From: Bacteroidales bacterium | GTDB taxonomy: Bacteria; Bacteroidota; Bacteroidia; Bacteroidales; Bacteroidaceae | Length of the DNA stretch: 64,000 nt | NCBI GenBank assembly: GCA_004555245.1 | Contig: SFIS01000001.1 | Span: forward strand, 1-64,000 | Direction: 5' to 3' | Part shown: piece after piece, positions 18,226 to 27,998 of the stretch | Layout: every line of letters starts with the position of its first letter | How positions within the stretch are numbered: the stretch's first letter is position 1 | Position numbers and translations under genes: made by a program | The notes under the pieces: generated by a model | Database searches by the model: none | Told to the model about the DNA's origin: nothing | The model's input: the letters and a program-made list of their open reading frames with translations, nothing else

Positions 18226-18246
18226 TTCTTCGACCTGGTCGAAGAA
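18226..18246. repeat. Perfect 21-bp palindrome between two lipoprotein genes
   Basis: TTCTTCGACC (18226-18235) and GGTCGAAGAA (18237-18246) are exact inverted copies about a single central T. It starts 4 nt after the stop at 18221. The downstream plus strand is A-rich (CACAAAAACAAAAAAC), not T-rich, so it does not look like an intrinsic terminator. It may be an mRNA-stabilising hairpin or a protein-binding site. Confidence 0.7.
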
Positions 18247-18289
18247 CACAAAAACAAAAAACAAAGGACAAAAACAAAAAGACGAGACG

Positions 18290-20710
18290 ATGCACACTCT
18301 GCGACATATATTATATCTGATGCTTGCCATACTGATGGCAGGCTGCACCGACATCGACCATCTTTCAAGCACAGATACGGAAGAACAAGGAGACCGCATA
18401 AACCTTGGAGGAGTGGAGACGGACATCCTCGCCGTCGCATCTGACGCCACGCGCGGCAGCACCGCGACGCGTGCCGGGGAAGCCGATGACGATGAGCCTT
18501 ACCGTCCAAGCATAGCAGCCGATTCCATCCCATGGCTCATACAGCCACTGACAGAGGGACTGGACATCACATACAGCAAGACCAACGATGCCGCGGCAGA
18601 GAAACAGGTGGCGATACTGAAACTTCAGGAAAATGAGGACGGCACCATAAAGCGTGACGAGGTCAGCAACTATGCCGTCTATACCTTCAAATACCGCGAC
18701 AAGGAGGACGGTCATCCGACGGATGACGACGCGCGCTGGCATGGCAACGGCTCTCACACGTTTGAGGGGGTGCATGTGCCGATGCGTCTTAGAGACTTCC
18801 AATATACACCATCCGGGGATGTAAAGAAAGCCGTGAACCTCACCACAGACCAGCACGACGACACCTCAACAGGAACGGATGAGCAGCTCGGCAACTACAC
18901 CCTGCTCTCGCACTATCTCGGCATGCCTGCCAACTGTCACATCAACGCCACTGTGCAGCGCATAAAGATGCCATTCAAACACCGTCTGGCACGTGTGCTG
19001 ACATTCGTGTTGATAGACCCCGTGCTTGAGGGAGTGAAGCTGAAAGGCTACAAGAAAGATGCGCAGGGCAATGTCACGGAGAAAGAAGATGCCACCACCA
19101 CAGCATTCAGGTTCTGCAACGTCGATGTGCTGAAAGGGGTGAAGGACGAATACAATGCCGCCACTCAGATTCATACGCTGACCCCGATATGGGAGACAGC
19201 ACGCAAAGTCATACCACATTTTGACGGAGAGATGGGCAGCTACGACTACTCGTCGAACACCAAGTTGGCTGACAGGTTCTATGCCTACCGCAAGGTGCAG
19301 GGCACATCGGGGACACAGTCCATGCTCTTCCCCTCTTCCGCCAACTGGCAGAAGATTCACGACGCATACACGGCAGCCTTGAACGGCACCGACACACCCG
19401 AGGCACATGCAAATGCAGAGAGAGCCTGCGGATATTCGCGTATCGACTACGGGTATGTCCCAGTCTATGACATCATCGTACGCCCGACCTACAGTTCTGT
19501 CGATAACGTGATGTATGACGAGGAGCTGACGGGCGTGAAGACGAAGGAGTGGTACTATAACCTGAAGAACAAGATATACTTTGAGCTGAGCCTTGACAAC
19601 GACCTTCACTACGAGAAAGAGTTCACGTTCGACCTCGATGCCAACTATCAGACTGTCGTGTATCTCCAGATTTCACGCGAGCAGGTGGATTATGACAGTT
19701 CCGGCGCAGAGAAATGGATAGAGACCGCGACATCTGACGACTACTACGGCATCAACAACGACAACGGCAACACACTGTCAGAGGCAGGCTCAAGCTGGCA
19801 GCGCGCCTTCATTTATGGCGAGAAAATAGACAACGACAATATCACGGACGGCGGAGAATACAACGGCGACGGCACGGCTGAGGCAGGGCAGTATCTCACT
19901 GCTGACGAATGGACGCGACGCTTTGCCTACGCATACGAGGGCGGACAGCATCACGGCGACTATTTCGTCTTGCTGAAAGACATCACCATCGATGCTTCAC
20001 AACTGCCATCAGACTTTGTCTTTACAGGACATCTTGACGCGCAAGACCATACGATAACCTTCACCGGCGCAGGCTCTGCTGTTTATGAAACATCTACCAA
20101 CTACGCCCTCTACCCTACCGAAACATTATACACGAATAGCGGTGCGGGTTACACCGTATTCAAACTGCCAGAGCAACTGTATATCTGTGAAGAGATTGCG
20201 CAGACCAAGCCCATTGTCTGGACGACACGCGCAACGGATGCAAGCATCCCAGCCGGCGAGGGGAAGATGACAAAGGTCAGCCCTACCCTTGCTGAGATAA
20301 TGGGCAATGATGTCACATACTACACTTTAGAGGGTGACAGCTACGTTGTCTATAACCCCCGCGCCCTGACGTTCTACACCCGCCGCACAGGCGGCACGGC
20401 ATTGTTCGGCGGACTGAACGGCAACTACAAGACAGCACAGGAGGATGCCGCTGACCCTTATGCAGACGGTGTCGTATGGGAGGCGAACGTACATTTCGAG
20501 AAATACAATGCACATGAGTTCTGGATTCCGTATTGCAACGAGAGAAACGGATGGCGTGCAGAGATTCTGAACCTGAAGACAAACAAGATGTTCAGAGACG
20601 GCGCAGTGATCACTGGCAATGTACAGAACTGCTGGGAGAACGGCAGCAGATGCCCCGACCACACTCCCGACCTCCCGCCATACGAGCAAGAACACAACCC
20701 TGCCAAATAA
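18290..20710 (+). CDS. Fimbrillin-family lipoprotein
   Basis: 806 residues from ATG 18290; the frame is open upstream but that part is polar and crosses the palindrome. Lipobox MAGC (Cys19); ATR-A at Arg61, with another TR at 55. The N-terminal part has 'MPFKHRLARVLTFVLID', the His-containing core strand seen in fimbrillin-like proteins. Around residues 550-590 a 'FVFTGHLDAQDHTITFTGAG' block resembles beta-helix rungs. The C-terminus is Tyr/Asn-rich and ends with a Cys-containing Pro-rich tail. Likely a surface structure component; more diverged than the two-domain group. Confidence 0.6.
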   Translation: MHTLRHILYLMLAILMAGCTDIDHLSSTDTEEQGDRINLGGVETDILAVASDATRGSTATRAGEADDDEPYRPSIAADSIPWLIQPLTEGLDITYSKTNDAAAEKQVAILKLQENEDGTIKRDEVSNYAVYTFKYRDKEDGHPTDDDARWHGNGSHTFEGVHVPMRLRDFQYTPSGDVKKAVNLTTDQHDDTSTGTDEQLGNYTLLSHYLGMPANCHINATVQRIKMPFKHRLARVLTFVLIDPVLEGVKLKGYKKDAQGNVTEKEDATTTAFRFCNVDVLKGVKDEYNAATQIHTLTPIWETARKVIPHFDGEMGSYDYSSNTKLADRFYAYRKVQGTSGTQSMLFPSSANWQKIHDAYTAALNGTDTPEAHANAERACGYSRIDYGYVPVYDIIVRPTYSSVDNVMYDEELTGVKTKEWYYNLKNKIYFELSLDNDLHYEKEFTFDLDANYQTVVYLQISREQVDYDSSGAEKWIETATSDDYYGINNDNGNTLSEAGSSWQRAFIYGEKIDNDNITDGGEYNGDGTAEAGQYLTADEWTRRFAYAYEGGQHHGDYFVLLKDITIDASQLPSDFVFTGHLDAQDHTITFTGAGSAVYETSTNYALYPTETLYTNSGAGYTVFKLPEQLYICEEIAQTKPIVWTTRATDASIPAGEGKMTKVSPTLAEIMGNDVTYYTLEGDSYVVYNPRALTFYTRRTGGTALFGGLNGNYKTAQEDAADPYADGVVWEANVHFEKYNAHEFWIPYCNERNGWRAEILNLKTNKMFRDGAVITGNVQNCWENGSRCPDHTPDLPPYEQEHNPAK

Positions 20711-20717
20711 ACCTACT

Positions 20718-23387
20718 ATGCAAAAGATACACCTTATATATATATACATCCTTGGATCACTCCTGACGGCATGTTGCCTCATGACATCGTGCAGCGACGA
20801 CCTCGGCGAGACACTGCCTCCAGAGCAACAGGCGCTCATTGGCAAGGCGGTGAGGTTTGACGCGTCGATAGCTGACGCTTATCTCCCTGCCACCCGGGCA
20901 TACTATGACGACACGGGTGTGTTCAACGACTTTGAACTGATGCGTATATACAGAGAATATTGGGAAGAAGACAAATGGTGTAAAGAGGAATACCGTACAT
21001 ACAATCTTGCGACACAGACAGCCGGCAACACATCCATCCTGCTCAACAGGAACTGGAAAGTGAGAGCCGGGAAGATGGGCAAGCGAAGCAGCGAGGAGAC
21101 GGAGTTTGTGCAGACTGCCGGAGACTCACTGACCTGGGACAACGGCAAGACAGTGAGGTTCAGGGCATGGAGCCGCAGCAACTACGGCAACTCCGCCTAC
21201 TCAGAAAGCAAGGACTACTACTATCCTGACTTCTGCCTCTCAGAATATTGCAACGCCTCGGGACCTACGAAGGACATCCCTCTCATCATGCAGCATCTCG
21301 GCAGCCGCATCGTCTTCTCCGTGAAAGAGAACGGCAACGAGTTGCACTCTGTGGAGATTTGTACAGACTGGAAGGACTACAAGCGAGCGGACAACAGCGA
21401 CACCGACGAGAATGACAACGCAGAGAGCGAGGCAGGCAAGACAGACGAAAAGGCTCAGGAGGAGTGCGCTGCCGTCTGTGCGGTGTATGACAAGATGTGC
21501 ATGCCTGCCGGGGTGGATATACATCTCGCGCATCTCACGGCGATGACAAACACATACTTTGAAACTGCGACGAACTTCATAGACATAGAGAACGACGCAG
21601 ACCAGCTCTATCACTACGGCACACAAAACGCCGCCTATATCAAAGAGAACGTGAAGAGGCCGGTGTTCAACAAGCTCTACAACAGCTGCTATCTCATCAC
21701 CATACCCTACGACATGAGCGATGACATAGCGCATCAGGGCGAGATGCTCACACTCCCAGCTTGCACCAGGTTCAAGGTGTGGCTGCGTGACGTGAACAAC
21801 GGCGACAAGGAGAACACTCCCGGGAAGGAAGGCACATATCACATCTTCACCCTTTCGGACATAAAAGACGAGAACGGAGAAGCGATGTTCAAGGACGGTC
21901 TGCACCTGCGCGCGGGCTACAGCTATCGTTTCCGCGTAGGCTACAGGTACAAGACATTCAGCATCACAGCCAACGACAATTTCTCATGGAGCCAGCAGGA
22001 CCTTGAGGAGAAGGCATTGCAAGACCGTCAAGAGGAGCAGCCTGTATCGACCAGCAGCGACTACAAATGGTGGAAAGACGCCATCGCCGATGCCATACCC
22101 AAGAGCACGAGCGACATCTTCAACCCAGTTTTCCATATCAAGGATGTGAAGGAGTTTCTGGAGTTCATCAATCTTGTCAACGGCACAGCACCGGAAAAGA
22201 CCGGCGGCCTCTACCGCGCGAAGCGCAACGTTGTCAACCCGGAGCGCGAGAGTCTGCTGACCCCGGACAGATACAACTGGTGGTATGACGGCGTAGAGGG
22301 CAAGGACACGATGTGGGTGACAACGGCGGAGGCAGAGGAGCGGGGATATATCTTCTACCAGCACTATCATGCGGCAAACGCCGACAAGGCGGCATATTCT
22401 GAAGAAGACTATCTGACGGGAGCCTATCCTTTCTTCAACGACGACCTGAACCGCCGCTTCACCGTCTATCTTGACAACGACCTCGACCTGAACGACTGGC
22501 TCATAGCCAGCGTCGGCAAAGAGGCTAAGACACCTTTCAAGGGATATTTCGACGGGCAGGGACATACGATAAAAGACATCTACACCGCTGACGGTCATCT
22601 CTTCGGATATATGGACGGAGGCGCGTTGCGCAACCTCACCATCACGTCAACCCACGACATCATGCTTCTCAACGAGGGCGTCAACGGAGGATATATCGTC
22701 GGAGTGAGTGTTCTGGGCAACAGCAGCGGTTCAAGCATAGCAAACAGCCTGCTCGGCGCATCTTACGTCATTGGCTGCCTGCACATAGGCAACACGCCTG
22801 CCGCCCTTGTAGGCACGGCTGACAACCTGACGATGCAGGGCTGCATGCAGGCGGCGGAAGGCATAACCGGCGGGGCGTTGCTCGGCAACTACGCCAATCA
22901 GAATGACAAGTTCTTCGCTCCGCAAATCTCTTACGCCGCACAGGTGAACACAAAGCAATGGAACCAGAAGCCTGTCTTCGGACGCTTCATGTGCAACTAC
23001 TACGACAAGTCGCTGTCGCCTGACGCCAATGCAGTGTCAACGATAAAGGACGACTACTCACGATTGGAATATATCCGTGGCTCCAAGTCATACATCCTGA
23101 AAGCTGTCAACGACAACCTCCTGAAAGACAACGAGCCTTACGGCAAGCTGAGCGAGGCGATGCGGCAAGGCTTCTACGGCCTCGCGCCATGGAAGGCGAT
23201 GAACTACGCCATATACAACTACAACAATTCATCGGTCGGAAAGACGCATCCGTGCAACATCCACTATATCCATGTATCAGCCAGCTTCTCGAACAACTAT
23301 CCTGTACATAGCTCAGGAGCAGCGGGGAATGGCGACGGGACAGGTCTGGACTACAGCACGATAAACCCACTGGAGCAAAACAACTAA
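20718..23387 (+). CDS. Large fimbrillin-like lipoprotein with GLUG-like C-terminus
   Basis: 889 residues from ATG 20718. The signal peptide holds two possible lipobox cysteines, LTAC (Cys19) and MTSC (Cys25); the second better fits the serine-rich sequence that follows. ATR-A at Arg60. 'IPLIMQHLGSRIVFSV' (about residue 190) is the fimbrillin core strand. The C-terminal third (from about residue 600) has 'FKGYFDGQGHTIKDIY', 'GHLFGYMDGGALRNLTI' and 'GGALLGNYA', typical of GLUG-type beta-helix modules. Starts 7 bp after the previous stop. Probably a large surface adhesin of the same system. Confidence 0.65.
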   Translation: MQKIHLIYIYILGSLLTACCLMTSCSDDLGETLPPEQQALIGKAVRFDASIADAYLPATRAYYDDTGVFNDFELMRIYREYWEEDKWCKEEYRTYNLATQTAGNTSILLNRNWKVRAGKMGKRSSEETEFVQTAGDSLTWDNGKTVRFRAWSRSNYGNSAYSESKDYYYPDFCLSEYCNASGPTKDIPLIMQHLGSRIVFSVKENGNELHSVEICTDWKDYKRADNSDTDENDNAESEAGKTDEKAQEECAAVCAVYDKMCMPAGVDIHLAHLTAMTNTYFETATNFIDIENDADQLYHYGTQNAAYIKENVKRPVFNKLYNSCYLITIPYDMSDDIAHQGEMLTLPACTRFKVWLRDVNNGDKENTPGKEGTYHIFTLSDIKDENGEAMFKDGLHLRAGYSYRFRVGYRYKTFSITANDNFSWSQQDLEEKALQDRQEEQPVSTSSDYKWWKDAIADAIPKSTSDIFNPVFHIKDVKEFLEFINLVNGTAPEKTGGLYRAKRNVVNPERESLLTPDRYNWWYDGVEGKDTMWVTTAEAEERGYIFYQHYHAANADKAAYSEEDYLTGAYPFFNDDLNRRFTVYLDNDLDLNDWLIASVGKEAKTPFKGYFDGQGHTIKDIYTADGHLFGYMDGGALRNLTITSTHDIMLLNEGVNGGYIVGVSVLGNSSGSSIANSLLGASYVIGCLHIGNTPAALVGTADNLTMQGCMQAAEGITGGALLGNYANQNDKFFAPQISYAAQVNTKQWNQKPVFGRFMCNYYDKSLSPDANAVSTIKDDYSRLEYIRGSKSYILKAVNDNLLKDNEPYGKLSEAMRQGFYGLAPWKAMNYAIYNYNNSSVGKTHPCNIHYIHVSASFSNNYPVHSSGAAGNGDGTGLDYSTINPLEQNN

Positions 23388-23406
23388 AAGCCCCTCCCCA
23401 TACACA

Positions 23407-24534
23407 ATGTCAAATATAAGAAACATCATAGCATCCCTGCTCCTGCCCCTCTGCATTGCATCATGCAGCGAAGCCTCTCTCCCTGACGCGAAGCAGGAAG
23501 CGGCGCGGCAGCTCTGCATCACATCGTCGGTTGAGCCATACCAAGGCGAGACCGCCGCCACGCGTGTCAACGCCGCAGGCGACAGCTTCAAGGACGGCGA
23601 TTATATAATGATAAAAATCATCTGCCCGTTTGTGCCCTCTACAGAAATAGGCGAATCAACGGGCGGGGGCAGCAACGATGCCTTCTTCCTTTTGAAACGC
23701 GAAGGCAGCAACTGGGTGAACCTGAAGGCTGCCGACGGCTTCGACATCAACGGCGACTATTCGCCCGGAGGCGGTCCCGACATCTACGGAGGCGGATATA
23801 CCGAGGTGCAGCAGACACCTTATATATATACCGCCGTCACATGGAGCGAGGAGAAAGTCTTCATCGCCAGCAACCAGACCCTCGACCAGTTCTCTAACGT
23901 CTTCCACGCCGACCAGAGCATTGAGCACAACTACTGCGCCAGCGACATACTCTGGACACAAACCGTCATGCAGACCGGCGCATGGAACATCCACCTCTCG
24001 TTCAAGCATAAGATGGCGTGTCTCGACATCACCTTTGACGACAGCAACATGAAAGACGCAAAGGGCAATCACGTCACGCTTACGGACAAGGCTGTGCTCA
24101 CCCTCGAAGGCATGCCCGACATCGACAATGCCGAGATATGCGTCGGCAACTATTACGCCAACCGCAGCAAGGTGAACTCGCCATACGGCTATCAGCAGAA
24201 GACAGCGTGCAGCTACGAGAACAACGGCAAGGTCATCGGCATCGCCGTCATCGACGAGACACAGAAAAAAGCCGTGACCTATCCCATGACAGGCAACCCG
24301 CACCCTGCCGGTGGATGGGCATACAACAAGACAGAGCTGACGCCAATTCCGAATACCGGCACCTACACCGCATTTAAGTACGGAGAGAAGCGTTTCCGCC
24401 TCATCGTGCCGCCCTGCACGCTCAGCGAGAAAGCAACGTTCTGGCTGCGCGACGGCGACCGCCGCTACAGCATACAACTCGACCGCCTCACGTTTGAAGA
24501 AAACAACCTCTATCCCGTAAAACTAAATATCTGA
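23407..24534 (+). CDS. Fimbrillin-family lipoprotein
   Basis: A 375-residue single-domain lipoprotein. Lipobox IASC (Cys20); ATR-V at Arg53, the only one of the eleven with Val after the arginine. The core strand 'IHLSFKHKMACLDITF' (about residues 198-213) and the C-terminal 'ERKATFWLRDGDRRYSIQL'-like end fit the fimbrillin-like (Mfa_like_1) family; this family is usual for compact accessory subunits. It begins 20 bp after the previous gene. Its size suggests a fibre subunit rather than a large adhesin. Confidence 0.65.
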   Translation: MSNIRNIIASLLLPLCIASCSEASLPDAKQEAARQLCITSSVEPYQGETAATRVNAAGDSFKDGDYIMIKIICPFVPSTEIGESTGGGSNDAFFLLKREGSNWVNLKAADGFDINGDYSPGGGPDIYGGGYTEVQQTPYIYTAVTWSEEKVFIASNQTLDQFSNVFHADQSIEHNYCASDILWTQTVMQTGAWNIHLSFKHKMACLDITFDDSNMKDAKGNHVTLTDKAVLTLEGMPDIDNAEICVGNYYANRSKVNSPYGYQQKTACSYENNGKVIGIAVIDETQKKAVTYPMTGNPHPAGGWAYNKTELTPIPNTGTYTAFKYGEKRFRLIVPPCTLSEKATFWLRDGDRRYSIQLDRLTFEENNLYPVKLNI

Positions 24535-24598
24535 CAAATAACAAAAACAAAAACAAAAAATTTCAACGACAACAGGGACAACTAAAAACAATTGCAAA

Positions 24599-26881
24599 TT
24601 GAAACACCTTGCCTACATATCATTCGTATCAGCCATGCTACTGATGGCTTCCTGCTCCGAAGACATCGGCGGCAACCTCTCGCCAGAGAATGGCGAGGCA
24701 GTGGAGATAAGTTCTGTCAGCGCACGCATCGGCACGGTTTCGACTCGCGCCTCCGCTACCGGCATCTACATAGGCAGAGACGAGTTTACGGCGGGCGACA
24801 AGATGACGCTCACCGACATACGGCGTAGCTCTCAGCCCATCGATGCCTTCAACTATAAGGACATAACATTCAACTGCGGAAGCAGCGGGGCATGGGAGCG
24901 CGACCTCGATACAGGCTTCACCCTTGCCAAGCCCGAAGAACATCCGGAACGAATCTACTGGAGCGACGCACACAGCGAGCACACCTTCATCGGCTACTGC
25001 CTGCCGCAGCAGTCAGAAGGCGAGGAATTCGACTGGAAGACATACACAGACACCGGGACAAAGGCAACCGTCTATTACGGCTCGCTCGGCATTCCTGCCG
25101 CCACCGCCGCGACGCAAGAAGGAGGCGGACAGCCGGCATACATAGACTACACAACAGGCAACGACGCCCTGAAGAAGGAGGATGTCGTGTTTGCGTATCA
25201 CGCCGACATGGTATCAACGTCAGGAGGCTCAGAGGCCCTCGTCACTTTCCGCCACGGTCTGGCAAACGTGACGGTGGTGGTGAACATAAGCGGTTTCACC
25301 GGCGCGCCGGCTGACACAAAGACGCGCGTGACGGACATGACGCTCTGCAATATGCACACGATGTATAAATGGGACAAGAAAAGCAGCGACACCCAGCCGC
25401 TGACGGATGCCGACCAGGCAGCGCTCAATGCGCTGTACGCAGAATCCGGCATAACATACGACCAGAAGAAAGACATCCGCATGTGGCTTACAGAAGCAGA
25501 GGGGACTGACGTGGGCTCTAACCGTCGCTTTATCTTCCACGGCATTGTGGTGCCAGAGACCATCGGAGAGATGGAGGCTGACGGGCTGACCATGCAGTTC
25601 ACGGTGAGATACCCTAATCCCATCCGTCCTTCACAAGATGTGACACACACCTACACCGCCACAATGCCGGGAGCCGTCACGTTCCATGCCGGCAAGACGA
25701 CAACGATAAACATCAACCTCAACCACAAGGACGAGGTGATCACCATCGGCGCGGAATACAACGACTGGGAGTTCACCGATACGCCCGACCAAGGCTCGCT
25801 GAAGAAGAAATCAACGTTCCTGTCATACAACAGCAAGGCTGAAGGCAAGATAACCACCCACAACGACCCGGGAGCCACCATCGACGACGCCACATGGCTT
25901 TACACAAGAGCCGACGGCACTGTCGTGGACATCTACGGACACTCGGGCAACTCAGCCGACGACCCCTATACCATCACCTGCGCCGAAGAACTGCTCTCTT
26001 TCGCCTACGAGGTGAAAGAAGGCTTCTCAGAGACAATACGCGGCTACGGTTCGTCAACAACTGAACACGTCAACTTCAAAGACAAGCATGTCAAACTTGA
26101 CGCCGACATCACCATGCAGCGCTCCGTCACGGCGGACGATGTCACATGGGTAGGCATAGGCGACGCCGGGCATCCTTTCGACGGACAGTTTGACGGCGGC
26201 ACACGTGCCGTGTCATATCTCAGAGGCAACGCCTTCTTCTACGCCCTCGGAGAGCACGGCCATGTCACACAGCTGCGCATCGGCTCTACGGCAGGCGAGG
26301 GGGTGACAGGCTCAGGAGGCATAGCGGAGACTAACGCCGGAGCGATATGCTCGTCGGCGTTCAACGGAACGATAAGCCACACCGGCGGAGCGGAATATAC
26401 GGGCGGCATAGCCGGCAAGAACACGGGCAGCATCTTCTGTTGCCGCCATGTGGGAGACATCACCGCCGGAAAGCATGCGGGCGGCATAGCCGGACTGAAC
26501 AGCGGCAGAATCATAGCGTCATACAGCGCCGGGGCGCAGACAGTGGAAGAGGGTGGCAGCACAAACGGCATAGCCGCCATGAGCGGCACGAATGCGGAAG
26601 TCGTGTCATGCTACTACGACAACACCCTGCTTTCTCCGTCCTCCGCTGCCGACGGAGCGTCGGGTCTCCCCACCACTTTCATGCAACGCTACGCCTTCGT
26701 CGGGCCGAAGCCGGCAGATGTGAAAGAAGTCTCAGAATACGACAACTATCAGCAATCCATGAACTATGCCCTGTACCAATGGATAAACAAGTCAGAGAAC
26801 ATCAATGACGCTGCTTATCACGAGCACATAAAAGATATGTATTATTATTATCAGCCCGCAGCATACCCCAAGGTGTATTGA
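24599..26881 (+). CDS. Fimbrillin-family lipoprotein with GLUG repeats (TTG start)
   Basis: A 760-residue lipoprotein. No ATG gives a proper signal peptide: the frame must begin at TTG 24599, and the next in-frame ATG (codon 13) lies inside the hydrophobic segment. Lipobox MASC (Cys19); STR-A at Arg50. A fimbrillin domain ends about residue 385 ('EYNDWEFTDTPD'). The C-terminal part has classic GLUG repeats: 'GGIAETNAGAICSS', 'GGIAGKNTGSIFCC', 'GGIAGLNSGRIIAS'. Last gene of the cluster; the yceD promoter follows. Likely an adhesin tip; the weak start codon may limit its amount. Confidence 0.7.
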   Translation: MKHLAYISFVSAMLLMASCSEDIGGNLSPENGEAVEISSVSARIGTVSTRASATGIYIGRDEFTAGDKMTLTDIRRSSQPIDAFNYKDITFNCGSSGAWERDLDTGFTLAKPEEHPERIYWSDAHSEHTFIGYCLPQQSEGEEFDWKTYTDTGTKATVYYGSLGIPAATAATQEGGGQPAYIDYTTGNDALKKEDVVFAYHADMVSTSGGSEALVTFRHGLANVTVVVNISGFTGAPADTKTRVTDMTLCNMHTMYKWDKKSSDTQPLTDADQAALNALYAESGITYDQKKDIRMWLTEAEGTDVGSNRRFIFHGIVVPETIGEMEADGLTMQFTVRYPNPIRPSQDVTHTYTATMPGAVTFHAGKTTTININLNHKDEVITIGAEYNDWEFTDTPDQGSLKKKSTFLSYNSKAEGKITTHNDPGATIDDATWLYTRADGTVVDIYGHSGNSADDPYTITCAEELLSFAYEVKEGFSETIRGYGSSTTEHVNFKDKHVKLDADITMQRSVTADDVTWVGIGDAGHPFDGQFDGGTRAVSYLRGNAFFYALGEHGHVTQLRIGSTAGEGVTGSGGIAETNAGAICSSAFNGTISHTGGAEYTGGIAGKNTGSIFCCRHVGDITAGKHAGGIAGLNSGRIIASYSAGAQTVEEGGSTNGIAAMSGTNAEVVSCYYDNTLLSPSSAADGASGLPTTFMQRYAFVGPKPADVKEVSEYDNYQQSMNYALYQWINKSENINDAAYHEHIKDMYYYYQPAAYPKVY

Positions 26882-26931
26882 CATAGAAGCAAGGCGTATT
26901 CTGTTAAAAAAACGTAACATAGATATATCAG

Positions 26932-26964
26932 TTGACTATATTAGGCTGAAAATTAGTAATTTTG
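26932..26964 (+). promoter_or_regulatory. Promoter of the yceD-rpmF operon
   Basis: TTG (26932-26934) and TAATTTTG (26957-26964) are separated by 22 nt, close to the Bacteroidota consensus. The box ends only 8 nt before the ATG at 26973, so the leader would be nearly absent; translation might instead use ATG 27003 (codon 11). Confidence 0.5.
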
Positions 26965-26972
26965 CAGCCGAA

Positions 26973-27503
26973 ATGTGCAGTACAGACAAGCTTTTGATAG
27001 ACATGAAGGCCCTCGTAGAGGGAGAATCAGCCGTGGCGGGAAGTCTCGGCGACGCTTTCTTTTCGTCTGTCGAAGGCAGCGAGATAACCCAGGGTGACGT
27101 GCACGTGGAGGTGTCTATACGCAAGACGCCCCACTTCTCTGAGGTTGTCATTCATGCCCAAGGCGAGGTGACACTTCCTTGCGACCGATGTCTCGACCCC
27201 ATGCAGGTCAGCGTGGAGACGGAGCAGAAGTTGATAGTGAAGTTCGGCGACGAGGCGTCGGAGGATGACGAGATGATTATCCTCGCCGAATCGGAGCCGA
27301 CACTCGATGTGGCATGGCTCGTCTATGAATCCATTGTGCTGAACCTACCCGTCAAGCATGTGCATGCACCTGGAAAATGCAACCCTGCGATGATAAACGT
27401 GCTCAACGAGCATAGCGCCACCCGAAGTGACGACACGGTAGAAGAAGAGCATGGAGACCACAGATGGGAGAAGCTGGCATCTCTTAAAGACCTGCTGAGC
27501 TGA
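26973..27503 (+). CDS. yceD: YceD/DUF177 family protein
   Basis: 176 residues. The central motif LPCDRCLDPM, with the C-x-R-C pair, and the following acidic 'DDEMIILAESEPTLDVAWLVYESIVLNLPVKHVH' stretch are hallmarks of DUF177. In other bacteria this protein is needed for normal 23S rRNA accumulation, and its gene nearly always precedes rpmF, as here (115 bp gap). The Asp/Glu-rich tail is usual. Cytoplasmic. An internal start at codon 11 (MKALVE) is possible because the promoter lies so close to the first ATG. The family assignment is firm; the biochemical role is only known from homologues. Confidence 0.88.
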   Translation: MCSTDKLLIDMKALVEGESAVAGSLGDAFFSSVEGSEITQGDVHVEVSIRKTPHFSEVVIHAQGEVTLPCDRCLDPMQVSVETEQKLIVKFGDEASEDDEMIILAESEPTLDVAWLVYESIVLNLPVKHVHAPGKCNPAMINVLNEHSATRSDDTVEEEHGDHRWEKLASLKDLLS

Positions 27504-27618
27504 GAGGCGCCCTGCCTCCCGCAGGCAAGGAAGACACACGGCATCCCCCGGCATCACGCACGGGGCGGCTGCTATGTGTACAATATTAAATAACATAAAC
27601 AAATAACTTTATAAAACA

Positions 27619-27804
27619 ATGGCACATCCTAAAAGAAGACAGTCAAAGACACGCACACTGAAACGTCGTACACACGACAAGGCTGTAGCACCTACTCTTG
27701 CAGTTTGTCCTAACTGCGGTTCATACTATGTTTATCACACAGTCTGCCCTACATGCGGCCAGTATCGTGGTAAGATAGCAATCCAGAAAGAGTTGGCCGA
27801 GTAA
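27619..27804 (+). CDS. rpmF: 50S ribosomal protein L32
   Basis: A 61-residue, strongly basic N-terminal protein beginning MAHPKRRQSKTRTLKRRTH. Residues 39-55 hold two C-x2-C pairs (CPNC and CPTC) that form the zinc ribbon of L32. Length is normal for the family. Sits behind yceD and is followed by an intrinsic terminator, so the two form their own transcription unit. Confidence 0.97.
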   Translation: MAHPKRRQSKTRTLKRRTHDKAVAPTLAVCPNCGSYYVYHTVCPTCGQYRGKIAIQKELAE

Positions 27805-27838
27805 TGGCTTTGGCAAACCAGATGCAAAAGAACACGGG

Positions 27839-27881
27839 GAGTCAAGATTGACGACAACGCATCTTGACTTCTTGTTTTTTT
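27839..27881 (+). terminator. Intrinsic terminator after rpmF
   Basis: AGTCAAGAT (27840-27848) pairs with ATCTTGACT (27861-27869) around a 12-nt loop and is followed by CTTG and a run of T. It separates rpmF from fabH. Confidence 0.75.
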
Positions 27882-27998
27882 GCTTTTTTTGTTTTTTCAG
27901 GACGTTCCGTGCGGGCAGTACAATCATGGCCGCTGATGGCCACACGGTTCTGGCGCAGGGACGTCGGTTGAGATCGAACACAGATTTATACCACATAA

